From contig CM075938.1 of the NCBI GenBank assembly GCA_038030265.1, positions 57,405,189 through 57,469,188 on the forward strand: 64,000 nt of DNA, in the 5' to 3' direction. Under the pieces are notes generated by a model. That model was not told the DNA's origin. It ran no database searches and worked only from the letters and a program-made list of their open reading frames with translations. The DNA is from Corythucha ciliata (lineage: Eukaryota; Arthropoda; Insecta; Hemiptera; Tingidae). Positions 12,900 through 24,035 of the stretch are shown one piece after another (the stretch's first letter is position 1; each line of letters begins with the position of its first letter). The position numbers and the translations under genes were made by a program.

Positions 12900-13259
12900 T
12901 CACAGATTAGAAGAGGGAGATTGACCCCTCCCACCTCCCCTCTTATTTTTCAAAACGTCCAGTAAGGGCACATAGCTACCATGGAGGTATTGCGTGTCTT
13001 CAATTGCATTGATGGAATTTCCTACCAAGTGTATATGCAACATTTCCGATACTCGTCTCTTATTGAAATTTTCTTCTCTATCCAAAATTTGTACATTTTC
13101 CCAGTCAATTTTATGATTAAGGGTATTACAATGCTTTGCTACCACACGGTCCGCCTTATTTTTTATGTCCCTTTGATGCTCAGTTACACGGTTAAACAGG
13201 GGCCTCTTCGTCTCCCCCACATAGGCAGAAGAGCAATCTCCACAAGGTAAGGTCCACAA
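12900..13259 (-). pseudogene. Inverted 5' copy of the Penelope GIY-YIG domain
   Basis: A minus-strand frame of 119 codons repeats the last part of the main nuclease ORF almost identically, including the S-A-Y-V-G-E-T core and the closing proline- and glycine-rich tail. It begins abruptly inside the domain at the junction with the element body, so it cannot make an independent protein. Near identity to the 3' copy indicates both were made in one insertion event. Confidence 0.85.
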
Positions 13260-13279
13260 GGTAAGGTGGGGAGGGGGAC

Positions 13280-14690
13280 ATGTTGCGTAGATTTTACGAA
13301 ACGCAGGACGAAAAGTTCCGCAATACTACTAGTGTTCTTAACCAGCAATATGGGAATAAATTAATGTGGGCTATTAGTAAGCAAAAAAGAAATTTGGAGG
13401 CTGTGGGTTGTACAGGTGTTTCTAGCAATAATTTAAGAGAAAATTGGTTCAAAAATTTGTCGAATGTAGAAGTTCCCGAGGAAGTGGTGGATGTTGTATC
13501 ACTTGGACCCAAATACAATGTAAACAAAAATTGCACGACGGAGGATGTGATTGAGGTTGTAAAAAATTTAGAAGATTCGTTTAGATTGGTTACCCGCCAA
13601 CAAGAGATGTTGCATAATGGGGAAATGGGTAGTACTGTGATTGGTAACGTTAGAAATAAAGTTTGCTCTGCTCTCGGAAGTGTAATGAAGAATTGTGGTC
13701 ACATTACCTATGAAGGCAGGGTTTTCGCACATAAATTGACGTCAACAAGGTCTTTTTTAAGAAGAAATAGTGATGTTTTTTTCACTGTCGCAGATAAAAG
13801 TAGTACTACGGTGTGCATGAATAAATCTGTGTATAACAGTAAAATGAAGGAACTATTGTCTGATGTTAATACTTACGCAAAAATTGAAAAGGGGGTAGTG
13901 CAATCTTGAGGAGACTGCAGCATGGTACACATAATATCTTAAAAAGTTGGAACGACAAGGGATATTTCGCTAAGACATTTCATAACAATGATTTGACCCA
14001 AACCAGCACTGCTCTGGCGAAATGTTATGGGCTACCCAAATTGCATAAGGTTGGTGTACCACTGAGACCAATAGTTTCTTCGGTGAATAGTCCTACTCAC
14101 GGGTTAGCTAAATTTCTGAATGACCAATTGAAAAGGTGTTTCCGGCCTCCAGATTTTAGCGTAAAAAATGGCTTTGACCTTAAGGAAAAATTAAAAAACG
14201 TGGTCATTCCGGAAGGGTATGTTTTGGTGTCACTCGATGTAGTTTCATTATTTACCAATGTGTCAGTTGAATTGGTAGTGGATAGCTTGAATAGACGAGG
14301 TTTAAATGTGAGCCTTAAGTCTCCGTTCACTATGGACGAGGTAGTGGGTGCAACTGAATTCTTGTTCAATAATACCTACTTTACGTTCGATGGCGTGGTA
14401 TACAGACAAATCTTCGGTACCCCAATGGGCTCTCCCATTTCCCCTCTGTTTTCGGACATTGTAATGGAAGATTTGGAACAATGTTGTCTAAAAAAACTAG
14501 GATTTACACCGCTGTTTTATTACCGTTACGTAGATGATATAATAACATGTATACCGTCCAACCAATTTGATCGCATACTTGAGGTGTTTAATGGATACAA
14601 TGAAAGAATACAGTTTACACATGAACTCGAAAGCAATGGTAAAATAAGTTTTCTCGATGTTCTGCTTACCAATGTTAATGGCACGATTAA
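13280..14690 (+). pseudogene. Penelope N-terminal and reverse-transcriptase domains, frameshifted
   Basis: The first frame (13280-13909) carries the Penelope N-terminal region, ending in the aspartate-lysine and valine-methionine pattern (F-T-V-A-D-K ... V-C-M-N-K) that precedes RT. A -1 shift near 13905 moves to the second frame (from 13906), which holds the RT core: L-P-K-L-H-K, R-P-I-V-S, S-L-D-V-V-S-L-F, G-T-P-M-G-S-P-I-S-P and the catalytic Y-V-D-D (near 14527-14538). RT is interrupted after codon T-I by the element at 14691. The shift is probably a mutation, not programmed recoding. Confidence 0.85.
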
Positions 14691-15084
14691 GGGGGAGTTG
14701 TACATGTGTTTCCTCGACCCCCCTCCAATCATACCTCGTCTACTCCGCGTTACGGAAATTACCGCCGTATTTCTGCATCAATCGTGGACTTCAAGGGCTC
14801 ATTTAAATCTTCAGGAAATTCCGCACAAGTGTACGATCTTGCTTTATTAAATAAGTTGTCGAAAGAGTGTGAATTTTCAAGGTAAAAGTTTGTGTGCGTT
14901 TTACAGTTATTTTAGGGATGAAATATGAAAAGGGGAGATCGTACGCTTGTGCGGAATTTCCTGAAGATTTAAATGAGCCCTTGAAGTCCACGATTGGTGC
15001 AGAAATACGGCGGTAATTTCCGTAACGCGGAGTAGGAGAGGTATGATTGGAGGGGGGTCGAGGAATGACATGTACAACTCCCCC
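14691..15084. mobile_element. 394-bp foldback element inserted at TTAA inside the Penelope RT
   Basis: The insert is flanked by TTAA at 14687-14690 and 15085-15088. It begins GGGGGAGTTGTACATG and ends with the reverse complement. The arms, about 148 bp each, are nearly identical; the spacer is about 95 bp. The Penelope reading frame on the left (A-T-T then A-A-G) resumes precisely on the right once one TTAA and the insert are discounted. TTAA duplication is the hallmark of piggyBac-type transposases, but the usual CCC start is absent, so the family is inferred. Confidence 0.82.
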
Positions 15085-15088
15085 TTAA

Positions 15089-15883
15089 GACCAACTGGTT
15101 CCAAAAGCCTACGTTTTCTGGACGGTTTTTGAATTTTAACTCTAACCACCCGCTTCACCAAAAGATGGTATGTATAATTTGGTAGATAAGGCTATGTTGT
15201 TGTCAGACGTAGAGTTCCATAGGGCGAATTTACGCTTTGTAAAATCGGTACTCGCCATAAATCAATACCCGGTCAAATTTGTAACGAAGTATATTAATAA
15301 GAGGCTACACATTAGAGGGGCTAGGGGTGATACTGGTGTTCGGGAGCCTAGGCCAGCCGGGAATGTGGTGGTGAAGATCCCATTCAAGGAAAGACTGTTT
15401 GGTGGGGTAAAGAGAGCTCTTGTTAACAGTAATTTGACTATTGTACCTGTGGTTAAGGATAAATTATCGTCTGTGATTAAGAAGGGTAAAGATGTAACCA
15501 GCAAGTTGCATTGCTCGAACGTGGTGTATAAGTTACCTTGTGGAGATTGCTCTTCTGCCTATGTGGGGGAGACGAAGAGGCCCCTGTTTAACCGTGTAAC
15601 TGAGCATCAAAGGGACATAAAAAATAAGGCGGACCGTGTGGTAGCAAAGCATTGTAATACCCTTAATCATAAAATTGACTGGGAAAATGTACAAATTTTG
15701 GATAGAGAAGAAAATTTCAATAAGAGACGAGTATCGGAAATGTTGCATATACACTTGGTAGGAAATTCCATCAATGCAATTGAAGACACGCAATACCTCC
15801 ATGGTAGCTATGTGCCCTTACTGGACGTTTTGAAAAATAAGAGGGGAGGTGGGAGGGGTCAATCTCCCTCTTCTAATCTGTGA
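15089..15883 (+). pseudogene. Penelope RT thumb and GIY-YIG endonuclease, frameshifted
   Basis: After the TTAA insert the RT C-terminal region continues (T-N-W-F-Q-K-P-T-F). It loses one base near 15166 and continues in the frame 15170-15883, which ends with TGA. The latter holds the linker and a GIY-YIG-type nuclease (V-Y-K-L-P-C-G-D-C, then A-Y-V-G-E-T-K-R-P-L-F-N-R-V-T-E-H near 15530-15608). The preceding cysteines and downstream H-x-x-x-H-x-x-N pattern match canonical Penelope endonucleases. Part of one ancestral ORF with 13280-14690. Confidence 0.85.
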
Positions 15884-16742
15884 TTGTTCGTTTCCTAGGT
15901 CTAGTCGTCCTGTTATTTAGTTTTATTGAGTAGTTTCATTGAGTGTTATTGAGACAAAGGTGGGACCATACAGTTACCACTATATACAATTTTTCCAACG
16001 AGTTCCTGTACATGTAAGTCTTTCATAATTCTAGTCACTGTTAATTTTGTATAATTGTGTATTTATTTATTGTTTACATGTTACTGAAGGGAACGACATA
16101 GGTGGAACTGTGCGTTGTCCATACACCGGAATTTTATCATGTTTTGATCTTTTAAGAAAAAGTATGTGTGTTTTGTAGAAACTAGCTTTAGTGTGCGTTC
16201 TGTAATTCATTGTCTCCTCTAATATGTTCTGTCTATGGTCAGGAATAGAGTCATTGAAGGCCAGAAGAGGACGGAGAACCAACCGTCGAAACGTCGCCTA
16301 CATAATTTTGTATTTTTATTAGCCCTTAAGTTGATAGCAGTTCCTATTATTAATCAAAACCGAAAATGTTGGGACGACCGATGTGCAACAAGTTTTTAAC
16401 CTCACCCCCCAGGGCCAACACCACTGACATTCAAGTTTGTGTTTTTATGTAGATTTTTAAGCCATTTACTGCAGCGGCTCGTCCTTTGACGTCGTAAGCC
16501 CTTGATGGCGGCTTTTTCAACCACTGGAAATTGGATGAACGTCAACGACAAGCACCTGTGGTGTGGGATGTGCAAGAAATTATCGCAAATGTGACTTCAG
16601 TCGGTTGGCGCTATGACTAACTTTAGCGGTTTTTCCGTGCCAGCTTTGTTGTCGCTTTTCTGTTCAAAAAGGTGGTAAAACATGTTTTTCTTTCATTTTT
16701 ATCTCACTAATCGATTGAAAACACATTTTTTAAGATTTGCAG

Positions 16743-16847
16743 GCGGCCGTCGATGATTCGGCAGGGATGCACAAGGCGACGGTCAATCTCGCTTTTGAGG
16801 GCGGGTGCGATGACTTCAGCGACATCGGGCCATCCTCTCAGTCCTGA
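16743..16847 (+). CDS. Candidate terminal exon of an unidentified gene
   Basis: A good acceptor (TTTTTTAAGATTTGCAG, with a CTAAT branch-like sequence about 30 nt upstream) opens a frame of 34 codons ending in TGA at 16845-16847. The peptide is acidic (D-D-S-A-G-M-H and C-D-D-F-S-D-I-G-P-S-S). An AATAAA at 16888-16893 lies 41 nt downstream. This looks like a genuine 3' end. It could be the last exon of the gene suggested at 11523-16432, but I could not define exons linking them. No homologue is recognised. Confidence 0.4.
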   Translation, partial: AAVDDSAGMHKATVNLAFEGGCDDFSDIGPSSQS

Positions 16848-16899
16848 TGATGAAATATTATTGTTTTTCGAAAAATTTGACATTCTCAATAAAAAAAAA

Positions 16900-18029
16900 A
16901 AACAATCATCTTCCACTAAAATAGTTTTTGTTATCAAAATTTCCCATTCTGATGGGACAGCATTATTATGACAGCATTACTTCGAACAAAATAACCGTTT
17001 TTGACAAGTTCCGGTGGAGTTTAGAAATCAGCGTTATTAGGAGTGACCTATTGGCGGTTCAGATTAACCAAATGCGCTCTGGTGGCGGCCCCACCGAAGT
17101 AAGAAGAGCGGTAGACTTTCCATGGGCTCTTATGAGAAAACGCAGTTTTTGTTCTTTTTTATGAGTTTTTAGGATTTTTAAAGTTCATTTCTTTGAAATA
17201 TTAGTTGGTATTACTACCGACTATTAACAATTAAACTCACCATCGAGAAATAATTGAGATAAAATGAAAGAACTCGCGGTGAGAAAATGATGCCGGTTTC
17301 CATTTGCCGGGAATTTCGCGCTGCGAGAGAGATTTTTCCTCCCGTCCTTGATGAATTATGGAAAAATCCTCCTACCCTATGCAGAATATTGTGCAAATGA
17401 AAAACGCAATAAGTTTTCAAATATCTTTGCGAATTTCCGATTAAGAAGGGTTGTTCAGCCCCAAAAACAGACTGTCCTTAACCAAATATTATGTAATTTT
17501 CCCCAAGAAGGGTATGTTTATCAATGCACTTATTCTACAGACAAAGCTGGGATAAGTCTGGTTGCTATCGGCCTTTTGGTAAACAGTAATGCAAAGTTCT
17601 CTGAGCTATTACGTGAGAAATCCGGTGATTGATAAACCCACCCTGCATGGTGTAAATATCCATCACATGAATTCCCTCCAGTAGGCACAGGAAGGTAATT
17701 AAAGGAGTTATTAATAAAAGATTTTCTGTATGAAATTTTTACTAGTCACATTTGAGACTTTTTGAGACTCAAATGCCTTGTTTGAATTGAACAAGCTGGA
17801 ACAAGCCGGATTATGGATAAGTGGTAGTTTTTTATCCAAGTGGTTAAGTTTTCAAGTAAAATTAGCGCATTAAAAGACGCGATTTCATGAGTTTACCCTA
17901 TTCTGCAAAGAAAGCGAATTTCATCCCAGAAACTGACTGTGCTCACATAAAAAGGGACAATATGTTCCACAAAGAACTTCCACTTTTGCCGGTTAAACGA
18001 TCGGTGTAGCCTTCTAATGGATAAAAGCT
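16900..18029. other. Unassigned intergenic DNA
   Basis: Opposed short frames at 17214-17632 lack any domain signature. No RNA gene or mobile-element termini were seen. Confidence 0.4.
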
Positions 18030-19395
18030 GTCAATTCTTGAATTAACGATTTGTCTCCATTTTAGCCGCGAATTAGCGATTTATCTCCATTTCAGCGATT
18101 TTCCTTGCAAAGAATTTGTGTTTTTTCTGATTTGAGCCGCTAATGAGCCATGTGATTATTACCCGTGAATTAGCGCTAAATTCTCTAATTTTAGCCACGA
18201 AGTTGTCTCAAGAAACCGCGACTTGCCATTTGCTCTATTCAGTCCGGGGAATATAGCAAATATTTTCAATTTAACGCCGTAAACATTCATTTTTTCCTGA
18301 CTTCAGCCGCAAATTAGCGTTTTTCATCAGTCTATCAGCTAATTAGGGATTTTTCTACGTTTCATCAACGAATTAAAAGTTCCCCCAATTTTCCCCGCGA
18401 ACTACCCAACGCTTTTTCTGAAATTTGGCCGCGGATTAGCGATTTTTTTCACTTTCTGGCACGAATTTACGATCAGAAGCTGCGAATTGACGTTTTCTCT
18501 ACTTAATCCACGAATTAGTCAATTTTATTGATAAATTAGCAAGTTCTCCATTTTAGCCGCTAATTAGCAATTTTGGTCATTTCTGCAAGTTTTCGCCCTT
18601 ATTAGCCGTGAATTATAGCGATTTATCTGAATTTTGCAGTGAGTTCGTATTTTTCTTTATTTCAGCCGATAATTAGGGATTTTTCTCAATTGCATCCATG
18701 AATTAGCAACTTTTCTTAATTTCAGCTCCGGCTTAGCGATTTGCTTCGCTTGCTTTTAGCTATGAATTAGCGTTTTTTCGCAGTTTGAGCCACGAACTTG
18801 CCTTCAGAAGCTCAAAATTTTCGTTTCCTTACATCTAGCATCTGGGCGCTTTTATTTATTTATTCGTCACGTTAGCCGTGAATACGTGATTTTGACTGCT
18901 AAAGAGCGATTTCCCACAATTGTATCCGTGAACTAGCACTTTTCTTAATTTTCCCCACGAATTAGCCTTTTTTTTCACTTTTAGCAATGAATTAGCGTTT
19001 TTTTCAGATTGAGCCACGAACTTCCGTTCTGAATAAGCCGAGAATTCATGTTTTCGTAATTTTAGGAGCGAATTAGCGCTTTTTTTCATTGGCGAATTAT
19101 TGATTTTTCACAATTTTATCCGTTAATTAGTGTTTTTCGTAATTTTAAACGCTGATGACTGTAATTTACACTTTATCCGCGATTTTAAAGCTTTTTCTCA
19201 ATTTTTGCTGTGAATTTTTCTTAACTTTATCCGTGATTTAGCACTTGTTCTTATTTATGGCCGAGAATCAGTTTTTTTTTCTCAATAATTTCAGCCGTTA
19301 ATTAGCCATTTATCTCAATTTCAGTCCCCAATTAGCCTTATTTTCCGTTTTGGTCTGGATTAAGCGGGGGATTGGCCGACCACGAAAAGGCGCGA
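18030..19395. repeat. Degenerate ~30 bp minisatellite (family B)
   Basis: Dozens of imperfect copies of a roughly 30-bp unit resembling GCCGCGAATTAGCGATTT followed by TTCTCAATTTTA. Related blocks occur at 25430-25560, 49875-50135 and, in reverse orientation, 51005-51115 and 59200-59460. Non-coding. Confidence 0.85.
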
Positions 19396-20034
19396 ATTGT
19401 AGCGATTTTCATTTCCACAAAAATCCTAGGGGCGCCAAAATCCAACATGAAAGATAATTTTATTTACCACTGTATGCCATGGGCGGGCCATTTAGGAAGG
19501 CTCAGCTGAGTCAGCGGGCCACTTTTTGGCCCGCGACCTCTCGGTTGGGCCCACGGCGGCCTACGCCTTGGCGACCTCTATTTGGCCGCGTATACAATAT
19601 TTGGTGCTTAACTCCACTTCCCCTTTTTTGTAGCTCCTTGATGAGACCGTGCATTTATCAAATTTATATTGATTCACATAGACAACATTGTGAGACAACA
19701 AAAAGAGATAATGACTACGTACTGTTCATTATAGGTACAAACCAAAGGATACTAAATTCACTACGTTCCCGAAATGTAATCCTTTGAAAGCAGGTCGTAG
19801 AAGGTCGATCGAAGAAAGGTCGTAACCTCAAATCCTTTTTCAATCAAGTGTGGCGATAATTAAGATGGAAAACATTGTAAAATCCTTAAAAACTGCAAAA
19901 ACACCATTATTTAGCCCATACGTTGGTGGTAAGAGTAGGGCTCTTTTCCGCCATTGCGCCTCGACGCTAGCGCTACAAGTGATAATCTGAATCGCCAATA
20001 TCATCTCAGCGATGATTTTAACGCTCTATAATCA
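19396..20034. other. Unassigned intergenic DNA
   Basis: A GC-rich patch at 19480-19600 with repeated GGGCC motifs is followed by ordinary AT-rich sequence. No gene is supported. Confidence 0.4.
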
Positions 20035-20860
20035 TGTGGGAATTTTGTGCCCTTTTCATGCCACACCCAACCAATTGAATCAAAAAACTCCTTGGGAGCC
20101 GTGCTCCTAGCACATCATATTCTCCTAATACAAAAGACCGAAAATCTCCTCAAAACACGAGAAAAAAGGGCAAAATCGTCGTCTTTGACAGGTTTTGGTC
20201 GTCCAATGACCAGGATAATAGAATGTGCTGGGAGCTCGACGTCGAAGAAACAAATTCTAACTGAAGCCGAGCTCCTTCCCAATTATATTATCCTAATAGG
20301 AAAAACGGAAAATCCCGACTTTAGTATCACGCTCGGATAATAGGGGCAAAATCGTCGTTTTTGACGAGATTTGGTCCTGAATGACCAGGAGAACAGAGTG
20401 TGCTGGGAGGTCGTCACCTGAGGAATTTTGGCCGTAAAGTGGTCAGACGTGCGGCTACAAATAAACAGTGATTTTGAGCGTTCTATACGGAATAAGAGAG
20501 CGACATTTCGAGGGGTGTCCGATATCACAATCTAGAGCAATTTGGGCCCACTCGGCACTCGGAACGCTTTATAACAACGTGGGAATTTTGTGCCCTTTTC
20601 ATGCCACACCCAACCAATTGAATCAAAAAACTAACTACTTGGGAGCCGTGCTTCTAGCACATCATATTCTCGTCGTCACTCGTCGACGAAGTAAAGTCTA
20701 ACTGAAGCCGAGCTCCTTCCCAATTATATTATCTTAATAGGAAAAACAGAAAATCCCGATCACGCTTGAAAAAAAGGGGCAAAATCGACGTTTTTCACAT
20801 GATTTGGTCCTGAATGACCAGGAGAACAGAATATGCTGGAAGGTCGACACCGGAGGAAAA
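20035..20860. repeat. Imperfect ~540-bp duplication of a two-part block
   Basis: The block starting GGGAATTTTGTGCCCTTTTC at about 20038 recurs at about 20580. The following block starting GAAGCCGAGCTCCTTCCCAA at about 20264 recurs at about 20704. Within each, a TTGGTC...AATGACCAGGA segment also recurs. Together they form two imperfect copies of a composite repeat. No coding function is apparent. Confidence 0.7.
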
Positions 20861-21336
20861 TGTGCTGCCACCGTAATTCCCTCTCCCTCCCATCCAGCCC
20901 TGTAGGCCCATCAAGGCTTAGGCACCTCGCCGATTAGGCCTGGATTTTCACGACCCTTTGGTCGTGCGGGCCATTTTCTACAACCTAACTATTTACTCCT
21001 GAAGCGTCTTCAACTTCAAAAACTTGATTTTATTTTTAAAAACTAGCGTTTTTTTACAATGTTCACAAAGTACAAAAACGCCTATTGGAATTCCGCCCAA
21101 CAACCATCCGCAGTTTGAATACTTTCAAAAGGTTGTAGTCATCGACATTACTTGACCCTTTGGTTTTGGTGGGTGTGTGGGGCGGGTGTTTTCATTGTGT
21201 TTCAAATTATAATTCTTCACGGTTAATTAAGGAAAATCCGTGGCGAACACACATACTCACAAAAAAAAAAAAACGGAAACGCCGTCGCTTAGTATTACAG
21301 TGCAGTTGTCACTGTGGTGAAGGCGAGTGTCAAATA

Positions 21337-22304
21337 ATGGGTTGCGGTCATTCTAAGGATCATCCAAGAAATGTAATAATTAACACCGCTAGTCCATCGT
21401 CTTATTCAAATTTATTTATTTATTTTTTACCCCGCAGGCAGAGCTAGTGAAAATTAAAAAAAAATACGACGCCGAACCGATCAAAAGGGCTAAACTTGTC
21501 AACGTTTGGGTCATCGGTGAGTTATCTTAAAACAGCTTTCCCTCCCCTCCAAACCTTTTGTTGTTTGTTTTTCATTATAAGGTGGTGACAAGGAAAACTC
21601 TTCAAAATTGGCCCAAATGATATCCGAACGTCAAAAATATTTGCTAGTGACTGAAGACTACCTATTGGGAAAAGAAGTTGAAAATGAGACAGTCCGAGGG
21701 AAAATAATAAAAGAAATTTTGGACGACAAGGGGACTATTTGCCCGGTATTTGAATTTTTAGATGTGCACCAAAAATTATTTAAATATTTTATACTTATTT
21801 ATTTAAAGGGAATCGTTTTGGATTTGACCGTCGAACTCATTTTGAGTCGACTTGACGACAACTTGAAGGGAATCGTTTATAACGGTATTCCCAGGGATCG
21901 GGAGCAGGCTTGGCATTTACAGAAAATGGTGAGTTTCAAATTTATTAATTTTATTTATTATGAGTTTATTTAAATCAAATTTAAACGAAACAAACTCGGA
22001 CAGGTGGGACCGGCCAGTCTTGTTATTTACTGCGAGCTTAAAGGGGACGCTCTGAAAAGGGCTCTGGCCAGAGAGGGTGAAGATTTGGAAGTGTTAAGGG
22101 GGAGAGTGGAGCATTTTGAGAAATCCGTGTTCCAGCTGTCGAAGCATAAGACGACGATGAATGTAAAAAACAAAACAAAAAACAAACCAAAAAACGTGGA
22201 AATGCGACAAAAAAAAGTTTAATTTTTAGGTCGACGGAGAAGCTCCGCCGGACGTGGTTCTCAACGCTTGCATTGAAAGACTAAACGAACTTTCCGGGCG
22301 ATAA
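21337..22304 (+). CDS. Adenylate-kinase-like protein lacking P-loop and LID (putative pseudoenzyme)
   Basis: Six exons in consistent phase: 21337-21372, 21438-21516, 21582-21745, 21809-21928, 22004-22162, 22230-22304, giving about 210 aa. The fold order of AK1 is kept: V-W-V-I-G-G at the first beta strand, the NMP-binding region, a N-G-I-P-R motif and a C-terminal helix. The catalytic apparatus is gone. The P-loop G-G-P-G-S-G-K-G-T is replaced by G-G-D-K-E-N-S-S-K. The NMP arginine of G-D-L-L-R is a glycine, and D-G-Y-P-R is N-G-I-P-R. The LID segment is about nine residues shorter and lacks the T-S-G-R-x-D-D-N-E block. The N-terminus M-G-C-G-H-S-K is a plausible N-myristoylation site, as in AK1-beta forms. 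Intron positions match the canonical AK1 gene just downstream, so it is a tandem duplicate. Intact exons and splice sites argue against a dead pseudogene. Confidence 0.85.
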
Positions 22305-22586
22305 AAAAGTTACAATATTAAAACATCCTCCCCCCCCTCATTTATGTATTTAGCGTTAATTTTTAACTCTGGCACGGTCTCCTGACGGAAGAACGGTAAT
22401 TCGATACTTTATTGTCCTTGGACGAGAAATTCACGACGGATTTCATTGTTATTGATTTTGTCATTGTTTCGGACTCCCATGACTATAAAAACAAAATTAT
22501 TGAATTTTTTAAAAGGTCTAATTGTCTCTCTCTACCTCTAAAAAAAAAACAAAAAAACCGTCGACCCTCCCCTTCCCCCTTTCCCG

Positions 22587-22771
22587 TATAAAAATATCAA
22601 TCTCGCTCAGTTTGGCGCCGACGCCGTAGCTTTTCTAATATTATCGACATTGAAGACGCGTGCCATCCCCCCACGCCATCGCCCACGAAAAAAAGTTCAA
22701 AGATCATATTTGCAACGCGCTCGCAGTTGTACTGGTCACTGGTCAGTGTTCCAAAAGTTCTTATACTTCGG
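22587..22771 (+). promoter_or_regulatory. Candidate promoter and 5' UTR exon of the AK1 gene
   Basis: A TATAAAAA box (22587-22594) is followed by a TCAGT initiator at 22607-22611. A sequence with no long frame then ends in a strong donor, G|GTGAGTAA, at 22771/22772. The next plausible exon, with TTGTTGCAG acceptor, is 26287-26332 and contains the AK1 start codon, implying a 3.5 kb first intron. The box-to-initiator distance is a little short, and the link to AK1 is inferred. Confidence 0.5.
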
Positions 22772-24035
22772 GTGAGTAAATATTTACTTTTTTTTGACTG
22801 TTTGTATTGGCGGGGCCTGCGAAGTTGGCGGTGATGGTTGTGTGGTGGGAGGGGGCGGCATTGGTAGTAGTGTCCTTGGAGCTGTGAATAAATGAATAAA
22901 TAAATAAAAACGATTATTTTGCGTTATCGTGTGTGATTTTGGTAGTTTTTGAACTGTTCCTGTACGTGGTTTAGTCGAATAAAAATGTGGAAAACTGTTC
23001 TTTTGCCAAGATCACGTTATATTACTCGTGCTCGTGCCAAGCTCGAGGTCCTACGAAAAGAGGACAGTAAAAGTCACAAAATAAATTCAATCAAACTAGA
23101 ATTTTACCGTACTTTTTATTTTATACTGCCTCCCCCCCATCCCACCCATGCCCATCCCCCCGACGTGGTACATGTGCTGGTCAAACTTTTACCAATAATT
23201 GACATAAAATTCGTGTCCCATAAACTGCCCCCCCCCCTCCAAGGAGGGCAAAAATTTACCCCCCCCCCTCCAACACACCCCATTAATCCATTAATGAAAT
23301 ACCTACGTAGTACGGTGACTGAAAACTGATGACAAAGTTTACAATTTTAATAGAGAGAAATAATCACAAAATTACATCATTCGGAGCTAAAATGTCCTCG
23401 AAATTGTAAGTTTCGGGTTTAATATGCTGCAAATTGCGCATTTATGGTCTCAACCTTCGTACAATTGCAAATTTTAGGGATCTTTTTTTAGAGGCCGTGG
23501 ACCCAGGTGCGATAGCACAATGCCTGAGAAATTATAGCCAAGGGCTTACTGGTCTCCGGGCTAAAAATCTGCAGAATGGCCACAGTTTTGGGCTCCAACC
23601 ATCGGTGAAATCGTCATTTTCCCGTATACTATCGCGAAATGTCTGTTTCCGCGAAATTTCAAGTTTCGAGGGTCTTCCCATGTACAGTGACTGCGGAACT
23701 CGGGCTAGTACCAAGCCGGCCTTGACGGTGCCCAAAATCTTCTTGACGAATAGCCGCATAATTGCTGCATTTTGAAGGTAAATGCCCGTGAAATTGGAAT
23801 TTTCCAGGCTGAATATTCATGATTTTGCAAGTTTCACGTCTTAATTTCAGCGAAACTGCTAGTTGCAGGGTCTTGTGGGCGTGAATCCTGGGCGAACTAG
23901 CCCCGAACTCGCCCTTAACTTTTATTTTTTATTTATTTTTTGTCAATTTAAACTTGAATGAGTTTGCGTGTTTGGGTCATAATTTGAGCAAAATTACAAG
24001 TTCTTTTTTCTTTATGTGTCCCAGCAATTAATTAA

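Larger units (their letters stand above)
12396..16351 (+). mobile_element. Penelope-like retroelement with inverted partial copy
   Basis: The insertion is flanked by identical 16-bp direct repeats, AATCAAAACCGAAAAT, at 12380-12395 and 16352-16367. It consists of an inverted copy of its own 3' part (about 12437-13262, matching the reverse complement of about 15530-16350) followed by the main body (13263-16351). The body has an N-terminal Penelope domain, a reverse transcriptase and a C-terminal GIY-YIG nuclease. Partial tandem or inverted copies (pseudo-LTRs) are known for Penelope elements. A short CCACAAGGTAAGGT block is duplicated at the junction of inverted copy and body. A foldback element is inserted within RT and two further frameshifts are present, so this copy is inactive. 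Confidence 0.88.
11523..16432 (+). pseudogene. Candidate exons of an unidentified gene, interrupted by a Penelope element
   Basis: Three weak signals agree. A 59-nt candidate exon (11523-11581) is bounded by TTTTCAG and a GTGAGA donor and has one open frame ending in phase 0. A second begins at 12222 after AAAACAG, in phase 0. It contains a C-x-x-C pair (codons near 12246-12257) and stays open to 12395, where the 16-bp flank of the Penelope insertion begins. Continuing from the second copy of that flank (16352-16367), the same frame stays open to a TGA ending at 16432. No family is recognised. It may be a real gene knocked out by the insertion, a gene with the insertion in an intron, or coincidence. 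Confidence 0.3.

Noticed and set aside
13890..13915. Programmed -1 frameshift in the Penelope ORF
   Set aside because: No slippery heptamer is evident and the element carries other disabling changes, so a simple indel is more likely.
17214..17632. Short ORFs on both strands
   Set aside because: No family resemblance, no splice or poly(A) context.
21608..21973. A single 121-codon ORF as a stand-alone gene
   Set aside because: It spans an exon of the adenylate-kinase-like gene and reads through introns; the spliced model fits the family better.
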